Positions 12,700-25,248 are shown, numbered from the stretch's first letter. The stretch: DNA of 64,000 nt from Sipunculus nudus (GCA_026874595.1 CM049321.1:47607797-47671796); one strand, 5' to 3'. Numbers and translations are program-made. The notes: generated by a model not told the origin, from the sequence alone.

Positions 12700-13990
12700 A
12701 TCTCTTGGTACTGCTGGTGACTTGTCACATCAGTGCAGCAATCGTTTGTCTCCAGTCCTCCCTGATGGTGATCTTGTTTCTTTAGGTGTCAGCCCAATGG
12801 AGGCCATGTCCCTGTTGATGGTGTCCGACCACCTCTGTCTCTGTCTGCCCTGTTTTCTCCTTCCTCCTACAGCTGATGGGTCCCATCTGTTTATACGTTG
12901 AAGTAGCTGACTCTGCTCCATCCTTTGCATGTGACCATACCACCTTAGTCTTGCTTTCTTCATGATGATAGAGGCATACAATACATCTGTTTAGTCATTT
13001 CTCAGATGTCACTGTTTCTTTTCAGATGCCACCACTTAGCCTGAGGATTGCTTGAAGGCAGCATGAATCAAAGGCATCCAGTCTTTGCTCCAGTCTTTTC
13101 TTGTTGTTGCCCACATCTCTGCTCCATATAATAGTATTGGCAGCATTTTTTATATCTTTAATTTTGTTTGAAGCTTCATATCACTTTGCCATACCTTGTT
13201 CAGTGACCTAAGTACAGTACCAGCTCTACCTATCTTTATATTTAGTTCTTGCTCCAAGGAATTCATATGTAACATGCGACCCCTAGTAGCAGAAGCTGTC
13301 GACTTGTTCCAGTACATGACCCTCGTCATCGATGATTGCTGGTACGTTTCTGAATGTCATCACCTTCGTCTTCTCTTTGGAGACCACCAGTCCAACTTCC
13401 TCGCCAGCTCTTCTTAGTCTTGTTAAGGCCACTGAGGCCTATTTGTACTTCTCTATCAGAGTTGCATCATCTGCTAAATCTATATCCGCTAGTTTCCATG
13501 CTTCTCGAGTCCCCATCAGTGTCCTTGTTCTCTTCATTAGTTGGAGTCAATGGCCAGCGCAAGCGTTCCAGAGCACTCAGTTGATCAGGATGCCGAACAA
13601 GATTAAAGACCAAACACAACCTTGCCGCATGCCTGATTCCACTTGGAACCATTCTGTTGTCACTGAACCCACTCTCACTCTTGCTATGGAACCACTGTAG
13701 GTGTTTCTGATGATATAGACAACCTTTGTGGGGATACCATACTCCCTCAAAATCCTCCACAAGCTTGGCCTATGCACGCTGTCAAAGGCGGCCTTAAAAT
13801 CCACAAAGGTTGTCACTGCTGGAATCTGGTACTCCAGACACTTCTCAAACAGAATCCTTAGTGTAAAGATCTGATCCATGCAACCTCTGCCAGTCCTGAA
13901 GCCAGCCTGGTTCTCTCGTAGTCAAGGGTCTACTGCCTTCTGCCTGACTATTGCATGTAGCCCTAAACATGACTTGTATGCCTAAATGAT
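12700..13990 (-). pseudogene. Non-LTR retrotransposon (LINE) reverse transcriptase fragment, broken
   Basis: Read on the minus strand, the region carries LINE RT motifs in order. QAGFRTGRGCMDQIFTLR comes first, then FVDFKAAFDSVHR, YGIPTKVV and RQGCVWSLILF (a decayed QGCxLSPxLF). Further on, in other frames, is IDDEGHVLEQVDSF, and near 12960-12730 RLRWYGHMQRM followed by a GRRKQGRQRQRW tail. The pieces fall in different frames with stops, so the copy is dead. Only the C-terminal half of the RT is present, with no endonuclease. RTE-like or a related clade is likely, but the clade is not resolved. It abuts the zinc-finger exon with opposite polarity. Confidence 0.85.
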
Positions 13991-14035
13991 ACAGTCTCAT
14001 TAAGTTTACTGATATGTATTTATCTCTTGTTGCAG

Positions 14036-15453
14036 TTGTAACAATGGATTCAGATACATCCATACAAGAGGACCTGGTGAATTTTATAAAAGAAGAAAGA
14101 GACCAGGGGTATGCTACAAACAGTAATGATTCTGGGAAATTCGGCTATACACTCAGTGAGGCAGATACTTACAAATGTAAAGAGGAACAACATGAGAAAC
14201 CCATATTAACAGGTGTTTGCACACCTGTTGAAAATGAGAAGACAGAAGAAATAACAGTACATGTAGAAAATGTGATTTCTAATACTGGGGAAGAAGGATC
14301 CAATTTGTGTTCCATTAAATCTGAAACCTCAGATGAACAATACCTCCTCTCAGATAACACGGCATATAAATGTTATCTTTGTGAAAAGTATTTCTCTGAT
14401 GAACGAATATTAGAGGAGCACATCAAATACCATGCAGAAGATGGTGCAGGCAATTATGGAAATGACAACTTTGATTTAGATATTCAAGCCAAGAAAAATG
14501 AGTCTACTAAACCGGGGAGTGAAAAACCATTTAAATGTGAGCAGTGTGGAAAATGTTATTCACGAAAGGATACTTTACATCATCATATGAAGGACCACAC
14601 TGGAGAAAAACCATTCAAATGTGAACAATGTGGCAAATGTTTTTCTCGTTCATGTGATTTGGGTGCACACAGCAATGTTTGCACTGGAGTTAAACCGTAC
14701 AAATGTGAACAATGTGGCAAATGTTATCCACGTTTGGCCCACCTGAATAGACACAAGAAAATTCATATGTTAGAGAAACCATTTAAATGCGAAGAATGTG
14801 GGAAATGTTTCACGGAAAGAAGTAAACTCACGCAACACATCAGGATTCATACTGGAGAGAAACCATTCAAATGTGAACAATGTGGCAAATGTTTTTGCCA
14901 ATCAGGTCAATTAACCTTACATGAAGTAATTCATACTGGAGAAAAACCATTCAAATGTGAACAGTGTGGCAAAGGTTTTAACCGATCATCAGATTTAGCT
15001 GAACACAATGATATTTGCAGTGGGGACAAGCCGTTCAAATGTGAACAGTGTAGCAAATGTTTCAGCCAGTTACATGAGCTTTTTATTCACATCAGTAGCC
15101 ATACTGCAGAAAAATCATTCAAATGTGAACAATGTGGCAAATGTTTCCCCAAAGCTTCTCGGCTGGTTTTGCACACTCGAAGCCATACTGGTGAGAAGCC
15201 ATATGAATGTGAACAGTGTGGTAAATGTTTCTTTCGTGTATCTCACTTGAATAGACACAGAAAAATTCATACTGGAGATAAGCCATACATATGTGATCTG
15301 TGTGGAAAAGGTTTTTCAGAAAAATATAAACTCACTCAACACAACACGGTCCACACTGGAGAGAGGCCGTTCAAATGTGAACTGTGTGGCAAAAGCTTCA
15401 CCCATTCATCTCAGCTTATACTGCACAACAGAACTCATACCGTTGAGAAATAA
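14036..15453 (+). CDS. C2H2 zinc-finger protein, 12 fingers (terminal coding exon)
   Basis: The exon follows an acceptor (CTCTTGTTGCAG ending 14035). The likely start is ATG 14044 (A at -3, G at +4), giving 469 residues. An in-frame ATG at 14014 lies in the intron side and is not preferred. The N terminus (1-107) is acidic with no KRAB, BTB or ZAD domain that I recognise. One isolated finger lies at about 108-130, and eleven tandem fingers with TGEKPF-type linkers fill 163-465. The fingers starting at 191 and 303 end in Cys instead of the second His (C2HC). Fingers 4-6 and 10-12 look like copies of one block. It probably acts as a nuclear DNA-binding regulator; the target is unknown. Upstream 5' exons were not found. 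Confidence 0.93.
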
Positions 15454-17400
15454 GGCCAGTTGAAAATTCAACAACATGGCAATCAATTTTGCCAATCATC
15501 TGCGTTGTTTTATGAAATGTGAGCTGTAATTTTCTAGACACTTTGTGTAAGAAAACTCAGACGTGCAATTAATGGACTCTGATGTACAATGTGTATTTGT
15601 TAAGACTTCATAATGAAAATACATGTTTATCTAAGATTGGCATAATGAACTATACTGGTACATGTGTACCCATCTCTGCTTAAATTTTTGTATAGATATC
15701 CTTCTCATTGAAACCACATGAAAACAAGGGTATTTATTAGCTTAATTGTTTTCCCTTTTAAAGATCAGCCTAAGCTGCCTCTGTCTTTATTTTGTCTTTG
15801 GTTCAGTTCTTCCAGTCTCCTATTAATTTCTTCCAGTTTGTCATAAATTTGTATTGTCATAATTTCTGCTGATCACCTGGGTGATGACCTATGGATTATT
15901 TAGAAAATTATAGTTCTTACTTGTGCGGTCCTAAAATAACTAGATTTTATTGATTTTGCTGAATTTATTCTTTGATAAAAGTGGCTTTGTTAAGAATCAG
16001 GTCCCGTATTAGTAAATTTGAGATCTAGTTTTGAGACCTCATGTGAGACGAAATATTTTTTTACTCAAATAGGGTGTCCTTCTACTCTGAGAGCATGAGC
16101 CGTTCTGTTCCTACCAGAAGAGGACTTGTTGCCAGTCAGTTTTGAAGAGTGCATTGGGCTAGGGATTTCTGCAGTAATTTAAATAAGCACTTTGGACTAG
16201 TCCAAGTGAATTAATATAAGATTGTTTAGATTTTATTATGCAGGGTGTTCCTGAATGATGAGCTCCAAAGATATATTAATAATTAAGACCACATACTTCA
16301 GAAATGAGGATCGTGTATGAATCTAGTTTATGTGTTGCTCTCTTGACTGTTTGTTCATTATCTCATTTTCTCACAGACATTTGTTACAGCTGCTATTCAG
16401 GAACAGACAACATCTGTCTAATACCAGCATTGTACTGACAGCATATATATCTGACTGGAAGGCAGGGGCTTTGTACTTATAAAAAGTCCCAGTCAGCTGA
16501 TGTATACAAAATGTCAAATATCGTATATTTTATATATAATAATATTAATCATACATGCCATATTGTATTACTTGATCATCTACAAATATCAGTACTATTT
16601 AATAATATATAATGAGAGATATTCTTTTGGAATACAACCTTCAACTTGTGGTTATTTTTTGCTTTCTGCATGCTGTCTGAAATTGTGTTTTGGGGATCAT
16701 TAAATCCTAACTTTTATCTGACATAGTAAGCAAACCAGGTTATGCAGCAGATAGTGCTTGAAGAAAAATTTGTGTACTTGACTCACAGTGGTTGTTACCA
16801 GATACCCAAAATCCAGACTTCAGTGCCCTATTAAAGGCATAAACATTGAAGCATGTGGCGTTTATCCATTCATAGATCGGGCAGTATCTGTGCACCTGTA
16901 AGCCGCCTTTCAAGATGAGTATAACAATAAGCCCAATTCCTGATTTATTTACATACACATATACAAATATTTTAGTTGATCAAAGTAATAAATTACATGG
17001 AACCAAAAATGCTTATTTTCACTGAAGCTATATATTGAATATTAGCTATATATTGGGTTTTCATACGCTTTAGCGCTTATGCCTGACATGGCTAATTTGA
17101 ATATATAATAGGGAGGGGGTGGTTGTAGAAAATGGAAATGCACCTAATTATGACACATTCTCTTTTATTTTTGTGATATTTTGATATGGAATTTATTGCC
17201 TGTCATTCATGGTTAACACCTGTAATGAGTATGCAATTCTAGTCCATTAGTCCGGTTTTCAATCACATCTTAATATATGGGGCTTTAAACTCATTTAACG
17301 CCAGCTATTCCCTGGCCTTATTGTTAGTAATTGTGATGTCCTCAGCGATGGAAATATGAGGTTCATCCACAAGCTGTTGGTAAACACAGTTCATGCTCCC
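15454..17400. other. Probable 3'UTR then AT-rich intergenic sequence
   Basis: The first several hundred bases after the zinc-finger stop are presumably 3'UTR, but I could not fix a convincing polyadenylation site. The rest has no coding or repeat signature that I can support. Confidence 0.4.
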
Positions 17401-17409
17401 ATGTTTAAT

Positions 17410-17720
17410 AAAAAAACAGAAAGATGCTAGAAAACCACTCAGAGAGCGCAGACCTCCGCCGGTGCATCTCTGAACCCCCATATTGTAATGTCAGAAATGC
17501 AGCATTTTTTATTTAAAAAAAACAACTCCTGGATCCAGGTGGTGATACGGATCACCCAACATTTATTAATTGTTACTTGTATGATTTCCGAGCTATCATG
17601 AAATCTCATCAAAATCGTTAATAACTATTTGAGTAATGTTGCTAACAGACAAACCAACGCAAGCAAAAACATAAATAACATCATTGGCGGTGGTAAAACA
17701 ATCCATAATGGCTGGTCGCA
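17410..17720 (+). mobile_element. RTE-type LINE 3' end fragment
   Basis: It has the conserved 3' region of RTE-like LINEs: CAGAGAGCGCAGACCTCCGC, a diverged ATGAAATCTCATCAAAATCG phrase, and the terminal TTGCTAACAGACAAAC followed by A-rich short repeats. There is no coding part. Confidence 0.65.
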
Positions 17721-17904
17721 TCTGCGAGGGAATTAAAAGGTCACAAGTTTCAAAACCCCATTAGCAAAACTCTAGTCTGATTTACCCATGGATAGCCTTG
17801 TGGAATGCGTTTTCGTGAGGAACGGCGGCCATTTTGGTGGGTCCCACACGTGAGTCCGTGACTATAAACAAAACGGATGGTGATCCGTGGGGTCTGCGGT
17901 TTAA

Positions 17905-20387
17905 AGCGAACCTGTGAGCTTATGCGTTGGCGCAGCGTCGGCCGACGTCCTTATGTTTACCCATGTTTTCTCAAAAACCGTCAGAGCTAGCAGCGCCAAA
18001 TTTTTATAGAAGGAGCATTCACATGTCAAACTCGATCGGATTGAGCTTATTTTTTGCCTATCTTAAGATTTAACAGTGAAAAAGCTAAAAAAATTAAAAC
18101 CTACGAAATCGTCCTACCAAATTGTTCAATATTTCACAGAAATAATCGTGGAAACAATCTTTAGCAAGTTTATTCGAATGGTTGTAGTTTGGTGATTTTT
18201 GGACGAGTGCAGGAAGCTGAACTTTGTCATTCGGCCAAAAAAGCATACTAAAATTACAGTCTCAGAAACAGCTGGCGATATCATCAACAAATTTGATGCA
18301 AGTGTTGGTTACATGAGTCATATTTGAAATCGAGGTATCGGTGGCGCCACCTGCATTGACTTTTTTTGTACGGGGGTCATCGGTCCTCAGTACATTATCC
18401 CATAATTTCTCATGAATAGCAGATGAAAGCATTCCCAGATTAAATGCAAAAAGCATTCACATGTCAAATGTTGTGGATTTGAGCTTTTTATTGCGCCACT
18501 TGCATCAACTTACATTTTACGGGGAAAAAGTAAAACACCTTTGAAAATCTTCTCCAAAATCATTCGGCCAAATTATTCAATATTTCAAAGAAATGATCCC
18601 AGAGATGAGCTCTCTCAAGTTTGTTCAAATGGTTTGGGTTCAATGAATTTTGGTCGAGTTACAGGTATTTGAACTAAATCATTTGGCCAAATAAGCATAT
18701 TCACGTTACATTCTCAAAAACAGCAGGAGTTAGTATGATCAAGTTTTATGCAAATGTTGGTCATTGACTCATATTTGAAATAGAGGTTTTTATTGCGCCA
18801 CCTACATTGACCTGTTTTTTACGGACAAAAGACTTGTAATTTTAGCCTCTTTAAGCCACTACATGAAAATGATTTATGATGAAAACTGTCAACCGAATGG
18901 TTTATTTTTTTGCAAACATTATCCTGCTGTAATGGTCTCTCATATGTATAAAAATAGATCTGGTTCATTGATTTGTGAGTCATAGAAAGCTGAAGTTGGT
19001 CTGAAGTGGCAAAGATAGCCTTTATCAAACTGAGGGGATGAAACAGTCTTTTCTGCAAAACGTTTCTTTCAAGTTCTGTATCATTACACAAAAAGTACTT
19101 TAAGGTGGCCTTTTTCAAGTTTACTTAAAATTATGTTTGGCTGGATTATTGGACTTCTGTCTTTTGACCACATTATTGGACTGTGAGATACTTTGGTAAA
19201 CAAAGCTAGTAGATCTATTATATTAACAGACTGAGAGCTCTGTGGATATATGAGCAGAGCTGTACTGGCAACATAAATAATTGATGTCCATATCCAACTT
19301 TTATTTAAAATAAACCCATGAATAAAAATATCTTTCTACTGATTTAGCTTTCAATAAGCATTTATTATTATTCTTAATATTTTGATAAAATATTTTTTTT
19401 ATGAATATGTCGGCTCGAAAAAAGCGCTGTTGTCTGTCAGTATGTGTAAACAGATTCCCCAACAGGCCAAGATTGTGTCTATAAATAGCTTGGCAGACTG
19501 CCAACTATTTCAGATTTGGCAAGAGGCCAGGTTTCAGTCTGTCTATTTATAGCTTTAGCAGACTGCCAACTATAGTAGTTTGGCAACAGATCAAGAGTTC
19601 AGTCAGTACAGCCAAATGCAGGTCAAGAGTTCCCTCAGTGCAGTAGCTGACGTTGGCAATTTGTTCCGGTTCACTCGGGCAATTGCCTGGCCCAGCTGAG
19701 TTTGTCAAGCCCACTGCACCTGATACAAGAAAAGTTTGATGTATCTGCCTGAAATTTTGGCATGTCCATGCATCTTTCATGGCTCTCTCGTACACAAGAC
19801 TGCTGATGCCACCTACAATGATTTTTTGCGCAGTGTATGTACCTGCTTATTTCCCAGGAGGGATTTGTTATATCAGCCTGAAATTGTGCATATCTATACA
19901 TATTGGACAGCTTAGTCGTATACAAGACTGTTGGCGCCACCCACGTTAATTTTTGCACAGTGTATGCTCCTGCTTATTTCTCAGGAGTGATTTGACATAT
20001 CAGCCTGAAATTATGCATGTCAATACATCTCGGATAGTTTTGCCTGTGACGCCACCTACAACTGTTTTTGGGTTTCATGCATCTGTGCACATAACCCAAG
20101 AGTGTTTGAAGTATCTGCCTGATATTTTGCATGTCCATACATCTTTGATGGCTAAATCGTACACAAGACTGGTGGTGCCACCTACAATCATTTTGTGTTG
20201 TGTACATCCATGCCAGTATTTCAGGAGTGACGTTTGTATAATAGGTGCTCGTACTCGGGTTCAAAATGTTTAGTACTTGCATTGTACATGTCACACGTGT
20301 ACTTGAAAAGTAATGGTCCAGCTTGAAAGCATTGTACCTGATGAACATCCCATTGCACAGGTTTGCATTAGGCCTGCAGGCCTTGTT
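17905..20387 (+). mobile_element. Family C Helentron-like element, copy C2
   Basis: The left end AGCGAACCTGTGAGCTTATG is followed by GGCGCAGCGTCGGCCGACGTC. The right end holds CACAGGTTTGC (20356-20366), the hairpin AGGCCTGCAGGCCT (20370-20383) and TTGTT. The interior has recurring GGCGCCACCTGCATTGAC-like units. It parallels C1 but lacks the nested D element. Confidence 0.75.
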
Positions 20388-20644
20388 GGACTATTTAAAT
20401 AAAAGGTTCAAGGATTATTTTTATAGACGTCAGATATCGGATTAAGCCCCTTTTGAGGCCTCGATATATTCCATGTGTGAAAAAAATTAGAAAATAATCT
20501 CCGATGAAATTTTTCATCAGGTTGCTCGTGGATAAAAAAAAAAAAAATCAGCTATAGAAGCACTTAGTATATCAAAGATCCCCCCATGGCTACATCTTAC
20601 TTAACCCGCCCAAGTGTATCGTAGGCAGAATAAATATCCACCAT

Positions 20645-21624
20645 TAGAGGTGCAGTCCACAATTTAGGACTGGACCGGACCGCTCACACAAAATACCGGA
20701 CCGCTTATTCCTGGTCCGGTAGAGACCACTCTATACTTAATGTTTAAAGGGTTCTGCTAAACAGATGACTTTATGGACTTAGTTTCAACCTACAAATCTT
20801 GTTACGAACAAGGTGTTATTAGCCTCTTTCAGACTCTTTAGCTCCGTAAAATGTATTAAAGCAATGGTAGCTGCAAAAGTTTATTACGTGTATTATTTCA
20901 TTTTTTTTTCTGAATAATATTAAAGATTCCTTTTTTTATTAACTTATGACTGACGTGACATGACCAGTATTAGAATCCCTTGCTGTGTTGCACAATGATG
21001 ATGCGCTTCCTCTGTATTCCTGTGTATCACAGTAATATAAGACCAGTTTCTATACATTAAATACATTAAAAACATAGTCCTGTATATTCTCTTTATATTA
21101 AATCTTTAACATTGGATTAACAAGTTTTCTATTTTCAAAACTCACTTAAACCACTACATAACTATTGAGCTAGTGTCAACACGCATCCATGTCTTCCCCG
21201 CCCGGCAAAATCTTTGAATCAGCTCGTTCCACCCTGCACAATTTGGTTAATATTCTAATCACTATGCCCAACACAGTTACACAGAATATTCCACTGTTTT
21301 TAAATCACGTACACAGATAGTGATTTTAAATTTGTCATTCAAAAATCAAACCCATATCTTGCGATTTACATATAGATTATAATATTACATTTACTGCTGT
21401 GTATGTGATATGAACAAATGTATGTATAAAAAAATATGTCGAATAAATGCAGAATAAAGAAATATACAATTTTGAATTAATTCTAATGATATTTTAATGA
21501 ATGGAAAGGACCGCTTGGACCGGTTCACCTAACGGACCGGACCGTTTACGGCCGGAATGCATGGACCGGACCGCTTATGTGTTGGACCGGACCACCAGGT
21601 TGTCAGGTCCGGTCCGCACCTTCA
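20645..21624. mobile_element. hAT-type MITE, 980 bases
   Basis: The ends TAGAGGTGC and GCACCTTCA are inverted relatives, and each end holds several GGACCGGACCGCTT units. Flanking octamers TCCACCAT (20637-20644) and TCTATCAT (21625-21632) agree at 6 of 8 positions, as expected for an aged 8-bp hAT target duplication. No transposase frame. Confidence 0.65.
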
Positions 21625-21632
21625 TCTATCAT

Positions 21633-22144
21633 GAATATCGGGAGGGGGACTAGATAGCCACTGCTTGGAGTATAAGAACTACTCTTAGAGTGCAAAACTG
21701 AAATCTCTGTATATCTGTGCAGACTAGGACACCAAGACCCCGGTGGGCCGATGGTTTACACGCAGAACTGGCTTGACTTCTGTGTTTTGTGTACTGGCTT
21801 TTCACACACAGGGGCCTACGCTTGTCCTTATATTTCAAAGAACGCTGGTGGTAGGGCAACCAAAATGACCAAATAATTCTCAAAATGACCTCATTTTGAT
21901 TTCACATGATAATATAGAAACTAACCATATTTTGCTATATTAAGGTAATTTAAATTAGCAATTTAAGAAAGTAACCACTATTGGCCACTTTCACAAGAAT
22001 TTCCTGGGTCGTTTCTTATCCTAAGACAGTCCCTGAGTGTGTAAATCTGACTGACTGAAATTGAATCAGCACTAGAACCAGTCACAGGTCTCCATGAAAT
22101 CCGGCCCGCACTGGCGCCCTCAGCAACGACAAAGTTTGACAGAT
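21633..22144. other. No feature recognised
   Basis: Mixed sequence without splice-bounded coding segments or clear repeat ends. Confidence 0.4.
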
Positions 22145-22360
22145 TGAGTCGGTATACAGTTAGATATTTAAGGTGAATATGGAAGATACTGATAGAGTTG
22201 AAGATCGTAGTGAGAGAGTTTGAGGACGTAGGAGAACCCGGAGAAAATCTCCGACCTTGGAGGGGCCAATACAACCTAATCTCATGGCAGCACCTGGGAT
22301 CGAACCCGGGTTGCCAGCGGAGAAAGCCGGCGTTTTTTACCGCTCAACTGTCCAAAATCT
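22145..22360 (-). mobile_element. tRNA-headed V-type SINE, copy 1
   Basis: On the minus strand the head near 22350 reads GTTGAGCGGT (box A-like), then GGGTTCGATCCC (box B). On the plus strand it carries GGAGAACCCGGAGAAAA, which resembles the conserved central V domain of V-SINEs. A diverged copy in the same orientation is at 45135-45320. Confidence 0.65.
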
Positions 22361-22734
22361 GATACTATTAAATCTTCTATACTGATCCGCCACCTACACA
22401 CAAAGTTTTCTCTTGATAAAAAATTAGCAAGTAGAGTATTTCATGTGATTGAATTGTAAACTATATATTAAACATCTCACAACCACACATAATAATGAAA
22501 GGAAAATGTGCGAAGCGTAGGGCAAATCCTTATTTATATGATCTAACCTGGGACTAAAACACATGTTTGTGGCAAAAAGTGTCCCTGCCTTTCCATTATT
22601 AGACTTTTTCTTTCCTTTTGTTCAATCATCTTTGAACGAATATAATGGTTAGCCCCTTTTATTTACTATGGAAACAGACCTGTCTAGAGGACTACCCTTT
22701 AATATTATTCGTTTTGTGTTGAGACAAGTCTATT

Positions 22735-23104
22735 GGAGTTCGGGAGGGTAAATATGGGACGGGTTTTCGATGGATCGAGTTCACATGGGCTGAGTTCACT
22801 GGGATAGTTTCTGCTAAATGGCGCTGAGACACACTCCTCCCAATAATGTCAAATATCACAGAATTAATGGGGATACGTTGGCATCACTCCCAAAAGTTAT
22901 TCGGCCCATATCCCTATATTCAACTAGGCAATGGTGACTGCACATTTGTGAATGTTGCTGGAAGTCCTTACTGGATCCGGATAATGAACCGGATCCACAC
23001 CAAAATCTTATCGATTATTCATTGGTCCATTCCCGTGATGCCCTGAGATTTTCATGGGATCCCGTTCATGATTGCGTAATCGAGTTATGTTGTGAACAAA
23101 CGCG

Positions 23105-23135
<31 letters not shown>

Positions 23136-23136
23136 A
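22735..23136 (+). mobile_element. RTE-type LINE 3' end fragment with CG/CA tail
   Basis: GGATCCACACCAAAATCTTA and the phrase ending TTATGTTGTGAACAAAC match the tails at 27540-27835 and 28715-29025. The tail runs into alternating CG then CA dinucleotides (23101-23136). Confidence 0.6.
23101..23136. repeat. Alternating (CG)n(CA)n tract
   Basis: Thirty-six bases of alternating pyrimidine-purine, first CG then CA. This is a classic Z-DNA-prone sequence. It is the LINE tail microsatellite. Confidence 0.9.
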
Positions 23137-23339
23137 AACTATAGCAGGCATACCCTCCAGGCAGAGGCGAAAAAGACCTGTAGAAAAAAAGTAAAATCTT
23201 ATACCAGCAAAGTATTAAATAACATGGAGTGGTTTCTTTCGAGTCACATGTGCGCTGCGTCACGATTCACAGTATATATTATGCTTCATATAGCATAAAA
23301 AGCAGATATCAAGAAAGTTTATTGTAAAATAATGACACA

Positions 23340-23980
23340 GCTATTATAGATTATTCGGATGAAATACTGGAAACGTCCCAATCAGAGTTATGCAAGGATG
23401 TGCTGCCATCTATGTCGAATCTCCAGAACTACATGTTGCCAGTCACATACATCTCCGCATGATGGCGCTGGCATCTCTTACCCAGAATTCTGTCGCTGGC
23501 CCAGACTGAGAGATTTTCCGAAGAAGAAAAAAAATCTGCTGGAAAATTGCCTTCAGGTAAGAAAGATCGTATTTAGGCAGTTTCTTGAAAGATAGACACA
23601 TGGACCCACACACCATGGACTGTATCCATGGCCGTCCGAGGTTATGTAGCGGAAGTGAGTGGGTTAGTGCTGGGCCGTGTGCGAATGTAAACAAACAAAG
23701 CAGATAGCCATGAACGCATGACAGGAACCGAACACACACAAACATACACACAGACTCTCGTAAAAACAGTGTGATAATAATAGCGAGATACATAGTATCG
23801 TAGTAAACGTCTGTCAACTGCCAGACGTACTGAAATCTACACTGCTCGCGGTAAAATTGATCACAAAGGAATTCCGACGTGCAACACACGTCACGATAAT
23901 TGTTGAAATGGACAAGGGGAGAAATGGACAATAGAGAACTATTTTGGGGAATTATGTAATCAGTACCAACCAGCATAGCT
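23340..23980. promoter_or_regulatory. CpG-retaining region with a possible first exon (donor at 23555)
   Basis: CpG dinucleotides are visibly denser here than in the surrounding AT-rich DNA, as in unmethylated promoter regions. On the plus strand, AAATTGCCTTCAG|GTAAGA gives a strong donor at 23555. It could be an untranslated first exon of the next plus-strand gene (ANKIB1, acceptor at 42979). The frames here are short: 78 residues plus, 177 residues minus. I recognise no protein in either. Confidence 0.25.
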
Positions 23981-24213
23981 TTGAGTAAACTGACCTAGTT
24001 CATGTAAGAGGCCAAACATTGATCTCCAATAAATGACTCTTATTTAAAAGAGTCAGAAAACTAGACTGCCTGACAAATTAAAACAGATGTTCTACATAAC
24101 TGGCTGGGCGCTACACTATCTAGCCTACAGTAAAGTAATTCAATTGCTTTGTTTCAAGGGTTCTGTCTGTGTGTTTATAACCTGCTTATATTTAGACTGG
24201 AAAACATTAGATT

Positions 24214-24236
24214 GGGGGGGGGGGGGGGGGGGGGGG
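24214..24236. repeat. Poly-G tract, 23 bases
   Basis: An unbroken G run, prone to form G-quadruplex and to length errors in assembly. 23981-25240 around it is otherwise AT-rich with nothing recognised. Confidence 0.95.
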
Positions 24237-25248
24237 TCAGGGTGGTGAGTAAAATTTCACAAAGTCAGTTATTAAATGATTCAACATGGTATGGATAATA
24301 AATGAAACTTAAAATGAAGCATCACTAAATGCATCAAATTAAGCACCATGATGTAATAAAATGATTTATTTCAGATGGAGCAGAAATGCAACATTTATTC
24401 ATTTCTTATCATAATTTTAAGAGAGAGTTAAAAAAAATGCAAAATAAAATATTCTGCAGATAATGTTTGCAAATATTTCCCTTATAAAAAGAAGTGTGTG
24501 CAATATCTTAATAATCTTCCTTTTTTTTAAAGCATATAATTCAAACTCCATTTTACTTGTTATAATATTAAATAATCTATACAAAACCTGTCATGAAGTG
24601 CTTGATATCTAAGAAATAATTCATTTGCCCAGAGGTGCCTCGGGTGCTTACTGGCCAAATGACACATTGGTGTGGTATGTGTGTGCATTGGACGTAAGTA
24701 ATCTGTTGTTAACACACAGCAGCACCTCAGGATCAGCGGTGTCATGGCTCATTCAAAGCACTCGAAAATGAAATAACAGTTGAAAATGATAACTTATTAT
24801 ACTGAAGCCACTTATCCTGTTTCAACACCGGCTTATGAAAATAGGTTTCAGGTTGAACAGTCATGACTTATTTTTCAGAAACAAGGTTTACTAGAGGATA
24901 TGAACTAAATAAGATTATAAAAGGCTCGTGATGGGTAGAGCTGATTTTATTGCAACTAGAGAACGCTTCTTTAAATAAATAAACATAACGCATGCATGCA
25001 TTATATTATATAAATATTAAAGTGTATAGCGTATTAAAGTTTTACCAAAACGCATATTAAAGATTTTCTCTTCAAAAGAGGGTTCACATGATATAACAAC
25101 ATTTGGCTGAATAGGGTCATGCAAAGGTATCCGTGTATAAGCCTGTTTTTCATTTGTGTAAAAAAACAATAATTATGTGGGGGGCACTACAGTATTAAAA
25201 AGCCAGATGCATGCAGTAAATGTTACTAAATGCTAACTTTGAATTATC

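Noticed and set aside
13577-13879. A functional reverse transcriptase gene
   Set aside because: The RT motifs are spread over several frames with stops, the catalytic half is incomplete, and the endonuclease part is absent.
14014-14043. Upstream in-frame ATG for the zinc-finger protein
   Set aside because: It lies before the splice acceptor CAG at 14033-14035. The ATG at 14044 has better context and starts an acidic N terminus.
23443-23976. A 177-residue minus-strand open frame
   Set aside because: Biased, low-information protein with no recognised domain. It lies in a CpG-retaining region and overlaps a plus-strand donor. A coding role cannot be supported.
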